Assembly (NCBI RefSeq): GCF_018417635.1
Contig: NZ_CP071007.1
Location: 310,001-374,000 of the forward strand
Reading direction: 5' to 3'
Source of the DNA: Pseudomonas sp. SORT22
GTDB lineage: Bacteria; Pseudomonadota; Gammaproteobacteria; Pseudomonadales; Pseudomonadaceae
DNA length: 64,000 nt
Made by a program: the position numbers and the translations under genes
Part shown: positions 1 to 8,605 of the stretch, piece by piece
Position numbering within the stretch: position 1 is the first letter of the stretch
How the letters are laid out: each line of letters starts with the position of its first letter
Notes under the pieces: model-generated
Database searches by the model: none
The model's input: only the letters and a program-made list of their open reading frames with translations
What the model was told of the DNA's origin: nothing

Positions 1-104
1 TTGAGCGGGCATCGAAAGCTTCCTGGTAAGTGGGCACCCTTACATGAAAGCGAGGAATGCAGTACCTGCACAAGCGAAAAAAAGTCGATGCGTCATTCCA
101 AAAA

Positions 105-1004
105 TTATCGATCTTGCCCAGCCAGCTCAGCGCGAATCCAGTCGACCAAGGCGCGCACCTTCGGCACCTCGGCGGCATGCTCGGAAAACGCCAGGAAATG
201 CGCGCCATTGCTGCGCATGCTGTGCTGCCAGGGCACCACCAGTTTGCCCTCGGCCAGCTCCTGGGCCACCAGGTAGCGCGGTACCAGGGCCACGCCGCAG
301 CCGGACTGGGCAGCGCTCAGGCTCATATAGAAGGTGTCGAAGCGCGGCCCGTGATAGCTGTGGGCCGAGTGCAGGCCTTGCTCCAGGAACCACTCATGCC
401 AGGCCTCCGGGCGCGAGGTGCTTTGCAGCAGCACCAGTTCGGCCAGTTCGCTGGCGTCCTTGAGTGTGCGCCCCTGCAACAGCTCTGGCGCACACACCGG
501 CAGCACTTCTTCACCGAACAGCTCGATGCAGGTCGCGCCAGGCCAGGTGCCCTGGCCAAAGAAGAACACCACGTCGGCGGTCGCCTGCAACAGGGCGAAG
601 GGTTCCATTTCGTTGCGGATGTCGAGGTGGATGTTCGGGTGCTGCTTGCCGAAGCCCTTGAGGTGCGGAATCAGCCAGCGCACGCCAAAGCTCGGCTGAG
701 TGGCTACCTTGAGGACTTCGGTCTGCTCGCCGTAGGACATGATGTAACGGCTGGACATATCGACCTGGGTGAGAATCTTGTTGACCTCGGCCAGGTACAG
801 CGCGCCTGCTGGTGTCAGCTGCAGGCGCCGGCGGATGCGCAGAAACAAATGATGGCGGAGCATCTCTTCAAGCTGGGCCACCTGCTTGCTCACTGCGCTC
901 TGGGTCAGGTGCAGCTCCTCGGCGGCGCGGGTGAAGCTCAGGTGCCGGGCGGCAGCCTCGAAACACTGCAGGGCGGCCATCGATGGCACCAGACGTTTGG
1001 ACAT
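105..1004 (-). CDS. LysR-family transcriptional regulator
   Basis: This 299-residue protein has the usual LysR length and layout. An N-terminal winged helix-turn-helix (about residues 5-65, with FEAAARHLSFTRAAEELHLT) is followed by a periplasmic-binding-like effector domain (about 90-295). It is transcribed divergently from amaB across a 135-bp gap that carries an inverted repeat, the classic arrangement in which a LysR protein regulates itself and its neighbour. I infer that it controls amaB, perhaps with a lysine/pipecolate-pathway compound as effector. The effector cannot be read from the sequence. The GcvA/AmpR-like subfamily is also possible from the N-terminus. Family assignment is firm, target assignment is inference. 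Confidence 0.93.
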   Translation of the reverse strand: MSKRLVPSMAALQCFEAAARHLSFTRAAEELHLTQSAVSKQVAQLEEMLRHHLFLRIRRRLQLTPAGALYLAEVNKILTQVDMSSRYIMSYGEQTEVLKVATQPSFGVRWLIPHLKGFGKQHPNIHLDIRNEMEPFALLQATADVVFFFGQGTWPGATCIELFGEEVLPVCAPELLQGRTLKDASELAELVLLQSTSRPEAWHEWFLEQGLHSAHSYHGPRFDTFYMSLSAAQSGCGVALVPRYLVAQELAEGKLVVPWQHSMRSNGAHFLAFSEHAAEVPKVRALVDWIRAELAGQDR

Positions 1005-1075
1005 AGCGGTCTCTAAGCCAGTAGATCATTACCTGGCGGAATGATATGCAGAATAAAGGTCGTTTGTTGCGCCAG

Positions 1076-1106
1076 AGTGATCGGATTAATACTGATCCCT
1101 ATCACT
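1076..1106. promoter_or_regulatory. Candidate LysR operator between divergent genes
   Basis: AGTGAT at 1076-1081 is repeated as its exact complement ATCACT at 1101-1106, and inside it lies GGAT-N8-ATCC at 1083-1098. The element sits midway between the divergent LysR gene and amaB, 34 bp before the amaB start. LysR proteins bind interrupted dyads in such positions. Binding is inferred. Confidence 0.5.
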
Positions 1107-1139
1107 ATTTCAACCACTCATCGCATGCAGGAGAAGAAA

Positions 1140-2630
1140 ATGGTTGATGGACTGCTTGACCGCCTCGGTGTCCCGGCCACTGCCTACACCCACGGTAACC
1201 ATCCCGTTCACACCCCTATCGATGGCAGCGCGATTGCCGCGGTGCACCTGGAAAGCAAAGCCCAGGTAACCGCCAAGATCGATCAGGCCGAAAAAGCCTT
1301 CCAGGCCTGGCGCAACGTCCCGGCCCCACGCCGCGGTGAGTTGATCCGCCTGTTCGGCGAAGTATTGCGCAAGCACAAGGCCGAGCTCGGCGAGCTGGTG
1401 TCGATCGAAGCCGGCAAGATCACCCAGGAAGGCCTGGGCGAAGTGCAGGAAATGATCGACATCTGCGACTTCGCCGTCGGCCTGTCGCGTCAGCTCTATG
1501 GCCTGACTATCGCCTCCGAGCGCCCGGGCCACCATATGCGTGAAACCTGGCACCCGTTGGGCGTGGTTGGAGTGATCAGCGCCTTCAACTTCCCCGTCGC
1601 GGTCTGGGCCTGGAACACCACCCTGGCATTGGTGTGCGGCAACGCCGTGGTCTGGAAGCCGTCGGAGAAAACCCCGCTGACCGCGCTGGCCTGCCAGGCG
1701 CTGTTCGAAAAAGCCCTGAAAGCCTTTGGTGATGCGCCAGAAGGCCTGAGCCAGTTGATCATCGGTGATCGTGAGGCCGGCGAAGCGCTGGTCGACGATC
1801 CGCGCGTGCCGCTGGTTAGCGCCACCGGCAGCACCCGCATGGGCCGTGAAGTCGGCCCGCGGGTGGCTGCACGTTTCGGCCGCAGCATCCTCGAACTGGG
1901 TGGCAACAACGCGATGATTCTTGCACCGAGTGCCGACCTGGATCTGGCCGTGCGCGGCATCCTCTTCAGCGCCGTCGGTACTGCTGGCCAGCGCTGCACC
2001 ACCTTGCGCCGGCTGATCGTCCATCGCTCGATCAAGGACGAAGTGGTTGCTCGGGTCAAAGCCGCCTATGCCAAGGTTCGTATCGGCGACCCGCGCAAGG
2101 ACAACCTGGTCGGCCCGCTGATCGACAAGGCTTCGTTCGAAGGCATGCAGGACGCTTTGGCGCGCGCCCGCGATGAAGGCGGCCAGGTGTTTGGCGGTGA
2201 GCGGCAGATTCAGGACCAGTACCCGAATGCCTACTACGTGGCCCCGGCGATCGTCGAGATGCCTGGCCAGAGCGCCGTGGTTCGTCATGAAACCTTTGCA
2301 CCGATCCTCTACGTGCTGGCCTACGACGAGTTCGAAGAAGCCCTGCGCCTGAACAACGAAGTGCCGCAAGGTTTGTCGTCGTGCATCTTCACCACCGACC
2401 TGCGCGAAGCCGAGCGCTTCCAGAGCGCCGCGGGCAGTGACTGCGGGATTGCCAACGTCAACATTGGCACCAGCGGTGCGGAGATTGGCGGGGCGTTTGG
2501 CGGTGAGAAGGAAACCGGCGGTGGCCGTGAGTCGGGCTCGGATTCGTGGAAGGCCTACATGCGCCGGCAGACCAATACCGTGAACTATTCCCGCGAGCTG
2601 CCGTTGGCGCAGGGGATCGTGTTCGACTGA
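1140..2630 (+). CDS. amaB: Piperideine-6-carboxylate / aminoadipate-semialdehyde dehydrogenase
   Basis: A 496-residue NAD(P)-dependent aldehyde dehydrogenase. It carries the ALDH catalytic Cys286 in GQRCTTL, general-base Glu252 in LELGGNN and the substrate-site Asn150 in SAFNFP. In P. putida the AmaB enzyme oxidises piperideine-6-carboxylate (2-aminoadipate 6-semialdehyde) to 2-aminoadipate in the D-lysine/pipecolate route. That identity rests on high family resemblance plus the adjacent pipecolate oxidase gene. The ATG at 1140 is preferred over in-frame upstream starts because AGGAG lies seven bases upstream and the family begins here. A REP palindrome follows the stop codon. Confidence 0.9.
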   Translation: MVDGLLDRLGVPATAYTHGNHPVHTPIDGSAIAAVHLESKAQVTAKIDQAEKAFQAWRNVPAPRRGELIRLFGEVLRKHKAELGELVSIEAGKITQEGLGEVQEMIDICDFAVGLSRQLYGLTIASERPGHHMRETWHPLGVVGVISAFNFPVAVWAWNTTLALVCGNAVVWKPSEKTPLTALACQALFEKALKAFGDAPEGLSQLIIGDREAGEALVDDPRVPLVSATGSTRMGREVGPRVAARFGRSILELGGNNAMILAPSADLDLAVRGILFSAVGTAGQRCTTLRRLIVHRSIKDEVVARVKAAYAKVRIGDPRKDNLVGPLIDKASFEGMQDALARARDEGGQVFGGERQIQDQYPNAYYVAPAIVEMPGQSAVVRHETFAPILYVLAYDEFEEALRLNNEVPQGLSSCIFTTDLREAERFQSAAGSDCGIANVNIGTSGAEIGGAFGGEKETGGGRESGSDSWKAYMRRQTNTVNYSRELPLAQGIVFD

Positions 2631-2638
2631 CGGGCCCT

Positions 2639-2702
2639 ATCGCGGGGCAAGCCCGCTCCCACAGGGGAGGTGATCTCTGTGGGAGCGGGCTTGCCCCGCG
2701 AT
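2639..2702. repeat. REP palindrome pair between amaB and amaA
   Basis: Two copies of the Pseudomonas REP unit ATCGCGGGGCAAGCCCGCTC face each other with a short spacer, giving a near-perfect inverted repeat that can form a long hairpin. It could attenuate or stabilise the mRNA between amaB and amaA. Confidence 0.9.
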
Positions 2703-2741
2703 CAGAACACCACTGTACAAGAATAAAACAGGAAGCCGGCC

Positions 2742-4028
2742 ATGCCAGAACTGCGTCAACAATGCCTCTGGGAGCACGTCACCCAGCCCGCCGCGCCGTC
2801 CCGTGTGCTGAGCGCCGAACTCAAGGCCGATGTGTGCATCATCGGCGGCGGCATCACTGGCCTGTCGGCAGCCATCCACCTGCTTGAGCAGGGCAAGTCA
2901 GTCATCCTGCTCGAAGCCTGGAAAATCGGCCACGGAGGTTCCGGGCGCAACGTTGGCCTGGTCAACGCCGGCACCTGGATTCGCCCGGACGACGTCGAAG
3001 CGACCCTGGGCCAGAAGCAAGGCAGCCGCCTGAACAAGGTGCTGGGCGAAGCGCCGGGCGAGGTGTTCGCCACCATCGAACGCCTGGGTATCGACTGCCA
3101 GGCGCACAACAGCGGCACCCTGCACATGGCCCACAACGCCACCGGCGTTGCCGACCTCCAAGCCCGTCACCAGCAATGGAGCAGTCGCGGTGCCGATGTC
3201 GAACTGCTGACCGGGGCAAAGTGCGAAGAATATTGCGGTACTGACAAGATTTCCGCCGCGCTGCTTGATCGCCGCGCCGGCACCATCAACCCCATGGGGT
3301 ATACCCAGGGCCTGGCCGCTGCGGTCGAGCGCCTGGGCGGGCAGATCTTCCAGCAGTCCGCCGTGCAAGGCCTGGAGCGTGAAGGCAGCAATTGGCGAGT
3401 GAAAACCGCCCAGGGTTCGGTCAGTGCCGACAAGGTGGTGATCTCCACCGGCGCCTACACCGAGGGCGACTGGACCAACCTGCAACGCCAGTTCTTCCGC
3501 GGTTACTACTACCAGGTCGCTTCGGTACCGCTGCAAGGCGCCGCTGCCGACAACGTGCTCAAGCACGGCCAGGGTTCATGGGATACGCGCACGGTGCTCA
3601 GCAGCATCCGTCGCGATGTTCAGGGTCGGCTGTTGCTCGGCAGCCTTGGGCGGGTCGACAACAAGCCGGCCTGGTTCATCCGCAGCTGGGCCGATCGCAT
3701 CCAGAACCATTACTTCCCGCAACTGGGCAAAGTCGAGTGGGAAATGCATTGGACCGGTTGCATCGACTTCACCCCGGACCACCTGATGCGCCTGTTCGAG
3801 CCAGCGCCGGGCATCGTCGCCGTCACCGGCTACAACGGCCGCGGCAACACCACCGGCACAGTGATCGGCAAAGCCTTCGCCCAGTACCTGTTGTGCGATA
3901 ACCCCGATGCCTTGCCGATTCCGTTCTCGGCGATGAAACCGGTGTCGGCGCCGGCGCTGCGGACCGGCTTCTACGAAACCGGGTTCTCGCTGTATCACGC
4001 CGGGCAGTGCTTGCGCGTGGTGCTCTGA
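2742..4028 (+). CDS. amaA: L-pipecolate oxidase, FAD-dependent
   Basis: A 428-residue FAD-dependent oxidoreductase of the DAO (glycine/D-amino acid oxidase) family. The dinucleotide-binding GGGITG motif is at residues 35-40 inside VCIIGGGITGLSAA, and the C-terminal flavin contact is YNGRGNTTGTVIGK. AmaA of P. putida oxidises L-pipecolate to piperideine-6-carboxylate, the substrate of the neighbouring AmaB, so the two genes form a two-step module. They are separated by 111 bp containing a REP palindrome, so they may be one transcript or two. A gamma-glutamylputrescine-oxidase-type paralogue is the alternative, but the amaB neighbour favours pipecolate. Confidence 0.87.
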   Translation: MPELRQQCLWEHVTQPAAPSRVLSAELKADVCIIGGGITGLSAAIHLLEQGKSVILLEAWKIGHGGSGRNVGLVNAGTWIRPDDVEATLGQKQGSRLNKVLGEAPGEVFATIERLGIDCQAHNSGTLHMAHNATGVADLQARHQQWSSRGADVELLTGAKCEEYCGTDKISAALLDRRAGTINPMGYTQGLAAAVERLGGQIFQQSAVQGLEREGSNWRVKTAQGSVSADKVVISTGAYTEGDWTNLQRQFFRGYYYQVASVPLQGAAADNVLKHGQGSWDTRTVLSSIRRDVQGRLLLGSLGRVDNKPAWFIRSWADRIQNHYFPQLGKVEWEMHWTGCIDFTPDHLMRLFEPAPGIVAVTGYNGRGNTTGTVIGKAFAQYLLCDNPDALPIPFSAMKPVSAPALRTGFYETGFSLYHAGQCLRVVL

Positions 4029-4031
4029 CCG

Positions 4032-5462
4032 CTACTTGTGCAGCCAGCTGAGAAAGCCGCCTTTCTTGATGGCTGCAGGTTTTTGCTCGAGCAGTGACTG
4101 GCGGGTTTGCTGGCGGATGCGTTGCAACTTGATCAGTGCGGTCTTGACCTCGGTGCGTTGTTCCAGGCAGCTGCGTACTTCGTCCTTGTCGATACGGTAG
4201 AGGATGCAACTGGTCAGGGTGCGGAACTCGGCAGTGGAGTCTTCCGCTTCGAGCAGGCCTTCCACCCCCAGCACCTCACCCGGACCCATGCGCCCGGCTT
4301 CGAGCTGCTTGTCGCCATCACTAACACCCACCGACACTACCCCGGTGCCAATCACCAGCAGGTAGTCCGAACTGTCGCCGACGCCGAGGATCACCTGGTC
4401 GGCCAGGTATTCCACAGCGGTCATGCGCTGGCTGAGGTTGTCTTTTTCCTCGTTGCTGAGCGAACGGAAGATGCGCACGTCTTCGAGCAGGGCGCGCTGA
4501 CGGTTCCACACCTGGCCTTGCTGGGAGTCGCTGTTCCACACTACGCCGGCGGCTTCCAGGTGCCGGTGGGCGAGGTCGAACATATGGTTACGCACCTCGG
4601 TCTTCTGGCTCATGGCACTGACAAAACCGCTGGCCTCGTACTCCACCGATTCCAGGCTCGAACTCTTGATCGTGGCTTTCGGTGCCGGGCTGGTCAGCAA
4701 GGTACGTGTGCCTTGCAGGGTTTTTTCCAGGGCATCGAGCACCCGTCGCGGGCGTACCTTGGCCGGCACCACGACGCTGATGGAGACGCCATGCACATCG
4801 CTGGGCTGGCTGAAATTAAGCAGCTTGGCCTTGGCCGCCACCGAGTTGGGAATCACCGCCATGCTGCCGTTGCCAGTCAGCAAGCGGGTGGCGCGCCAGT
4901 CGATCTCGATGACCTTGCCTTCGGTGCCGTCGATGCTGATCGAGTCGCCGATCTGATAGGGGCGGGTGGTGTTCAGCACAATGCCGGAGAACACGTCGCT
5001 GAGCGTGCTCTGCAGCGCCAGGCCGATGACGATCGCCATCACCCCCGAGGTGGCCAGCAGGCCTTTGACCGGCAACTGCAACACATAGGCCGCCGCAGCC
5101 ACAATGGCCACCAGGAAAATCACCGCCCCCAGCACATCCTGCAGCAAGCGCCCGGTGTGGCCGCTACGGGCCACCAGCACCAAGCCAATCACCACCGTCG
5201 CGGTACGCGCCGCAAACAGCCACCAGGCAATCCCCAGCACCGTAGCGAGCAGATTACGCGGCACATCCTCGACCCAGGGCGCAGGTTGTAGCGGGCTGAC
5301 CCCGGCGCTGATCAGCACCCAGGTGAACAGCGAAAACACCAGCAAACGCGCAGCGATGCGCCAGGGCCGGCGATTGACGGGTATCAGTTGCCAGAGCGTG
5401 AGGTCGAGCACGATCAGGGTAATGCCGAGCAACAGCGGGTAACTCTGGGCGAATGCGAACAT
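4032..5462 (-). CDS. Mechanosensitive (MscS-type) channel with C-terminal cyclic-nucleotide-binding-like domain
   Basis: About 476 residues. The first 130 residues contain four hydrophobic membrane segments. An MscS pore and beta domain follow (about 130-300, with GLALQSTLSDVFSGIVL and GDSISIDGTEGKVIEIDWRAT). The last 130 residues have the jelly-roll pattern of a cNMP/Crp-type effector domain (VILGVGDSSDYLLVI, GPGEVLGVEGLLEAED). Such fusions are known in the bCNG/MscS superfamily. The conserved Arg of a true cAMP pocket is not obvious, so ligand gating is uncertain. A TTG at 5490-5492 would add ten residues; neither start has a strong ribosome binding site. Confidence 0.85.
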   Translation of the reverse strand: MFAFAQSYPLLLGITLIVLDLTLWQLIPVNRRPWRIAARLLVFSLFTWVLISAGVSPLQPAPWVEDVPRNLLATVLGIAWWLFAARTATVVIGLVLVARSGHTGRLLQDVLGAVIFLVAIVAAAAYVLQLPVKGLLATSGVMAIVIGLALQSTLSDVFSGIVLNTTRPYQIGDSISIDGTEGKVIEIDWRATRLLTGNGSMAVIPNSVAAKAKLLNFSQPSDVHGVSISVVVPAKVRPRRVLDALEKTLQGTRTLLTSPAPKATIKSSSLESVEYEASGFVSAMSQKTEVRNHMFDLAHRHLEAAGVVWNSDSQQGQVWNRQRALLEDVRIFRSLSNEEKDNLSQRMTAVEYLADQVILGVGDSSDYLLVIGTGVVSVGVSDGDKQLEAGRMGPGEVLGVEGLLEAEDSTAEFRTLTSCILYRIDKDEVRSCLEQRTEVKTALIKLQRIRQQTRQSLLEQKPAAIKKGGFLSWLHK

Positions 5463-5517
5463 ACCGGTCTCGGTGCGGTGGGCTGTTGCCAAGTTAAGAG
5501 CAGAATGCGGGCAATTA

Positions 5518-7011
5518 CTACTGGTTGCTCGGGCGATAGTGCAGCGCTTCAGCCAGGTGCCCGCGTCCGATGTTTTCAGCCTGTTCCAGGTCGGCCAGGG
5601 TGCGCGCCACCTTGAGCAGGCGATGGGCGGCGCGCAAGGACAGGGTCAGGCGTTCGCAGGCGCTTTCCAGCCAGCTCTGGTCGGCTGTGGATAACCCGCA
5701 GTAATGGCGCAGGCCGGGCAGGTCGAGGAAGGCGTTGGCACAGCCCTGGCGCTGTTGCTGGATGTCGCGGGCGGCGGCGACTTGCGCGGCAATGGTGGCG
5801 CTGCTTTCGCCGTGGCTGCTGTTGGTGGACAGTGCCGTGGCTTCGCGGGCGACGGTCAGGTGCAGGTCGATACGGTCGAGCAGGGGCCCGGAGAGTTTGT
5901 TGCGGTAGCGCTGGATCTGTTCGCTGCTGCAGCGACAGCGGCCGGTGGGGTCGCCAAGATATCCACAGGGGCAGGGGTTCATGGCGGCGACCAGCTGGAA
6001 GCGCGCTGGAAAGCGGATTTTGTCCTTGGCCCGGGCGATGACGATTTCGCCGGATTCCAGCGGTTCGCGCAGCACTTCCAGTACCCGCCGCTCGAACTCC
6101 GGCAGCTCATCGAGGAACAGCACGCCGTGATGGGCCAGGGTTATCTCTCCTGGTTGCGGTCGGCTGCCACCGCCGACCAGTGCAGCACCGGAGGCCGAGT
6201 GATGCGGATGGCGAAACGGCCGCTGCGGCCAACTGTTCAGCGGCACATGGCTGGCCACCGACTGTATCGCCGCCACCTCCAGCGCTTCGCGTTCATCCAG
6301 CGGTGGCAACAGGCCGGGCAGGCGGCTGGCGAGCAGGGTCTTGCCGGTGCCCGGTGGGCCGCTGAACAGCAGGTTGTGCGCACCGGCGGCGGCAACCAGC
6401 AGTGCGCGCTTGGCGGCTTGCTGGCCCTGTACTTCGTTGAGGTCGGGGTAGGGACGGATCTGTAGCAACAGGCCGTTGGCAGCGTAGGGATTGAGCGGGC
6501 TCTGGCCGTTGAAGTGGGCGACCAGTTCCAGCAGGTGACTGACTGCAAACACTACCAGGCCCGATGCTAAACAGGCTTCTTCGGCATTCTCTTGCGGCAC
6601 CACCAAGGCCCGGCCGGCTTCTCGTGCCGCCAAGGCAGCGGGCAGTACGCCTTGCACCGAGCGGATTGCCCCGGACAGCGCCAGTTCACCCAGGCATTCC
6701 ACCTCGCCAAGCGCTGCAATCGGGAACTGGCCGTTGGCGGCAAGGATCCCCAGGGCGATGGCGAGGTCAAAGCGTCCGCCATCCTTGGGTAAATCCGCGG
6801 GTGCAAGGTTAAGGGTGATGCGCCGGGCGGGGAATTCCAGGCCGGAATTGAGGATCGCGCTGCGCACCCGATCCTTGCTTTCTTTCACGGTCGCTTCCGG
6901 CAGGCCAACCAGGGTCAGTGCCGGCAGACCATTGGCCAGATGCGCTTCAACACTGACCGCCGGGGCCGAAACACCGACCTGGGCACGGCTGTGGACAAGG
7001 GCGAGGGACAT
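5518..7011 (-). CDS. comM: YifB/ComM-family Mg-chelatase-like AAA+ ATPase
   Basis: A 497-residue protein. It has an N-terminal Lon-protease-like S16 fold (about residues 1-165), a Mg-chelatase AAA+ core with Walker A GPPGTGKTLLASRL and Walker B LFLDELPEFE, a cysteine cluster NPCPCGYLGDPTGRCRC, and a helical C-terminus. ComM is a hexameric helicase that promotes branch migration during natural transformation in several proteobacteria. The ATG at 7011 is chosen because the family starts MSLALVHSRA and GGAGCG lies upstream; an in-frame extension to 7056 looks spurious. A stand-alone gene, with UbiK and GGCT-like genes further upstream on the same strand. Confidence 0.92.
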   Translation of the reverse strand: MSLALVHSRAQVGVSAPAVSVEAHLANGLPALTLVGLPEATVKESKDRVRSAILNSGLEFPARRITLNLAPADLPKDGGRFDLAIALGILAANGQFPIAALGEVECLGELALSGAIRSVQGVLPAALAAREAGRALVVPQENAEEACLASGLVVFAVSHLLELVAHFNGQSPLNPYAANGLLLQIRPYPDLNEVQGQQAAKRALLVAAAGAHNLLFSGPPGTGKTLLASRLPGLLPPLDEREALEVAAIQSVASHVPLNSWPQRPFRHPHHSASGAALVGGGSRPQPGEITLAHHGVLFLDELPEFERRVLEVLREPLESGEIVIARAKDKIRFPARFQLVAAMNPCPCGYLGDPTGRCRCSSEQIQRYRNKLSGPLLDRIDLHLTVAREATALSTNSSHGESSATIAAQVAAARDIQQQRQGCANAFLDLPGLRHYCGLSTADQSWLESACERLTLSLRAAHRLLKVARTLADLEQAENIGRGHLAEALHYRPSNQ

Positions 7012-7117
7012 GAACGCTCCATGATCTAGACAAAGCCGCGTCCTGCGGCTCTGCAAGCGTAGTGGGGTGGAGCGGATCGGGGCGGGGAAGAGTGAGTCTG
7101 GTTTTTACAGGACCACT

Positions 7118-7209
7118 AGTGCGAGCGCTGCGCACTCGATCGCCGGCAAGCCAGCTCCGACAGGTTCAGCACTGTTCTCAGGCTTGTAGGAGCGGGCTTG
7201 ACCCGCGAT
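7118..7209. repeat. Degenerate REP palindrome region
   Basis: The 260-bp gap between comM and the next gene holds a diverged REP pair. ATCGCCGGCAAGCCAGCTCC at 7139 faces GTAGGAGCGGGCTTGACCCG at 7186, and a separate small dyad AGTGCG-N7-CGCACT lies at 7118-7136. Nothing coding is visible in this gap. Confidence 0.75.
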
Positions 7210-7271
7210 GAGGCCAGTACAGCCAGCCACGCCGAGCGTTATGTGCGACGCCTTGACCACTACCGCGTCGC

Positions 7272-7625
7272 TCAGGCGCGCACGTAAACCCAGGCCGTCA
7301 GACCAGAGGCCAGGGTCACCGCAACCCGCTTGTAGTCGGACACTTCATAGGCATCCGCCGCGGCAAGTTCGGCTTCGCTGATCTGCAAGACCATGCCGGG
7401 TACGCTGTCGTCGGCATTGCTGCTGGGGGTGACGATCGGGTGGTGGGTCTTGCCGCTGGTGGCCAGGACTTGCGGGTCGGTGATTTCCACCCAGGCCTGG
7501 CTGTAACCGAGCATCTGGTCCTCCTGGCCGACCAGTTCACGGCCGAAGTTGGCCAACTGCACAGCTTTGTCCTGCAGGGTGCCATAGGAGAACAACAGCA
7601 CCGGGTACTCAGTAGAAGGCGTCAT
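7272..7625 (-). CDS. Gamma-glutamylcyclotransferase-like (GGCT/AIG2 fold) protein
   Basis: A 117-residue protein with the GGCT signature SYGTLQDKAVQ near the N-terminus, the loop VPGMVLQIS and the acidic AADAYEV segment that supplies the general-base Glu in this fold. Length fits the small YtfP/AIG2 class. Substrate is not known for close relatives. The seven-base gap to the upstream ubiK on the same strand suggests co-transcription. Confidence 0.85.
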   Translation of the reverse strand: MTPSTEYPVLLFSYGTLQDKAVQLANFGRELVGQEDQMLGYSQAWVEITDPQVLATSGKTHHPIVTPSSNADDSVPGMVLQISEAELAAADAYEVSDYKRVAVTLASGLTAWVYVRA

Positions 7626-7632
7626 CGCAAGC

Positions 7633-7896
7633 TCACTCGGCAGCAGGCGGGTTCAGGCGTGCTTCCATTTCCGCGACCTTGGCTTCGAGCGCCTCAAGAC
7701 GGGCGCGGGTGCGGGCCAGGACGACCATCTGGCTGTCGAATTCTTCCCGGCTGACCAGCTCGAGTTTGCTGAAGCCGCTTTGCAGCAGGGCTTTGAACTG
7801 GCTTTCGATTTCGCTGCGAGGCTGCGAGGTGTCGCCGCTGAACAGGCGCGAGGCCTGGTCGCTCAGGGCATCAAGAAAGGCTTTGGGCGCGAGCAT
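7633..7896 (-). CDS. ubiK: Ubiquinone biosynthesis accessory factor UbiK
   Basis: An 87-residue protein of the YqiC/UbiK (formerly BMFP/DUF526) family. It has an amphipathic N-terminal helix (LAPKAFLDALSDQASRLF) and a C-terminal coiled coil (RTRARLEALEAKVAEMEARL). UbiK assists the aerobic ubiquinone-synthesis metabolon by binding UbiJ and lipids. The ATG at 7896 matches the family N-terminus; 14 further in-frame codons upstream look non-native. It diverges from glnK. Confidence 0.9.
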   Translation of the reverse strand: MLAPKAFLDALSDQASRLFSGDTSQPRSEIESQFKALLQSGFSKLELVSREEFDSQMVVLARTRARLEALEAKVAEMEARLNPPAAE

Positions 7897-7959
7897 GTTC
7901 GGCTGTCCACAGTATGCAATGGGGCGCCAGTGTAACACGCAGCCTCAGCGCCCCAATGC

Positions 7960-8009
7960 TGCACGCTTTTCGCGCATGGCGGCGAAACGCCGCGCACCGT
8001 TGTTGTGCA
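7960..8009. promoter_or_regulatory. Two candidate NtrC (GlnG) binding sites upstream of glnK
   Basis: The consensus is TGCACC-N5-GGTGCA. TGCACGCTTTTCGCGCA at 7960-7976 and CGCACCGTTGTTGTGCA at 7993-8009 match it well. Their centres are 33 bp (about three helical turns) apart and roughly 110 and 143 bp upstream of the predicted sigma-54 start, the usual enhancer distance. Confidence 0.75.
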
Positions 8010-8083
8010 GCAAACCCGTGCTGGCGACTGGCCAAGTCGGGTTGTGCAACCTAAGTCCCTGTAATCCGGGGCTTTAACCATTC

Positions 8084-8099
8084 TGGCAAGGTTTCTGCT
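8084..8099 (+). promoter_or_regulatory. Sigma-54 (RpoN) promoter of glnK-amtB
   Basis: TGGCAAGGTTTCTGCT fits TGGCACG-N4-TTGCW with the invariant GG (8085-8086) and GC (8097-8098) exactly ten bases apart. Transcription should start near 8110, about 115 bp before glnK. The 329-bp gap 7897-8225 is otherwise occupied by the NtrC sites and the ubiK promoter side. Confidence 0.88.
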
Positions 8100-8138
8100 A
8101 TGTCCTTCATGACCCATGCACTGATGCAGTCACCATGA

Positions 8139-8564
<426 letters not shown>

Positions 8565-8605
8565 AAAAAGCCTCACCAAACCCCAACGCCCCAGGAGATA
8601 ACAAT

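Noticed and set aside
57..1016. Long open frame opposite the LysR gene (319 codons)
   Set aside because: The composition reads as an antisense shadow of a GC-rich gene and the LysR protein on the other strand is unambiguous.
2639..2702. CRISPR-like repeat array
   Set aside because: The repeats are REP pairs facing each other, without regular spacers or cas genes.
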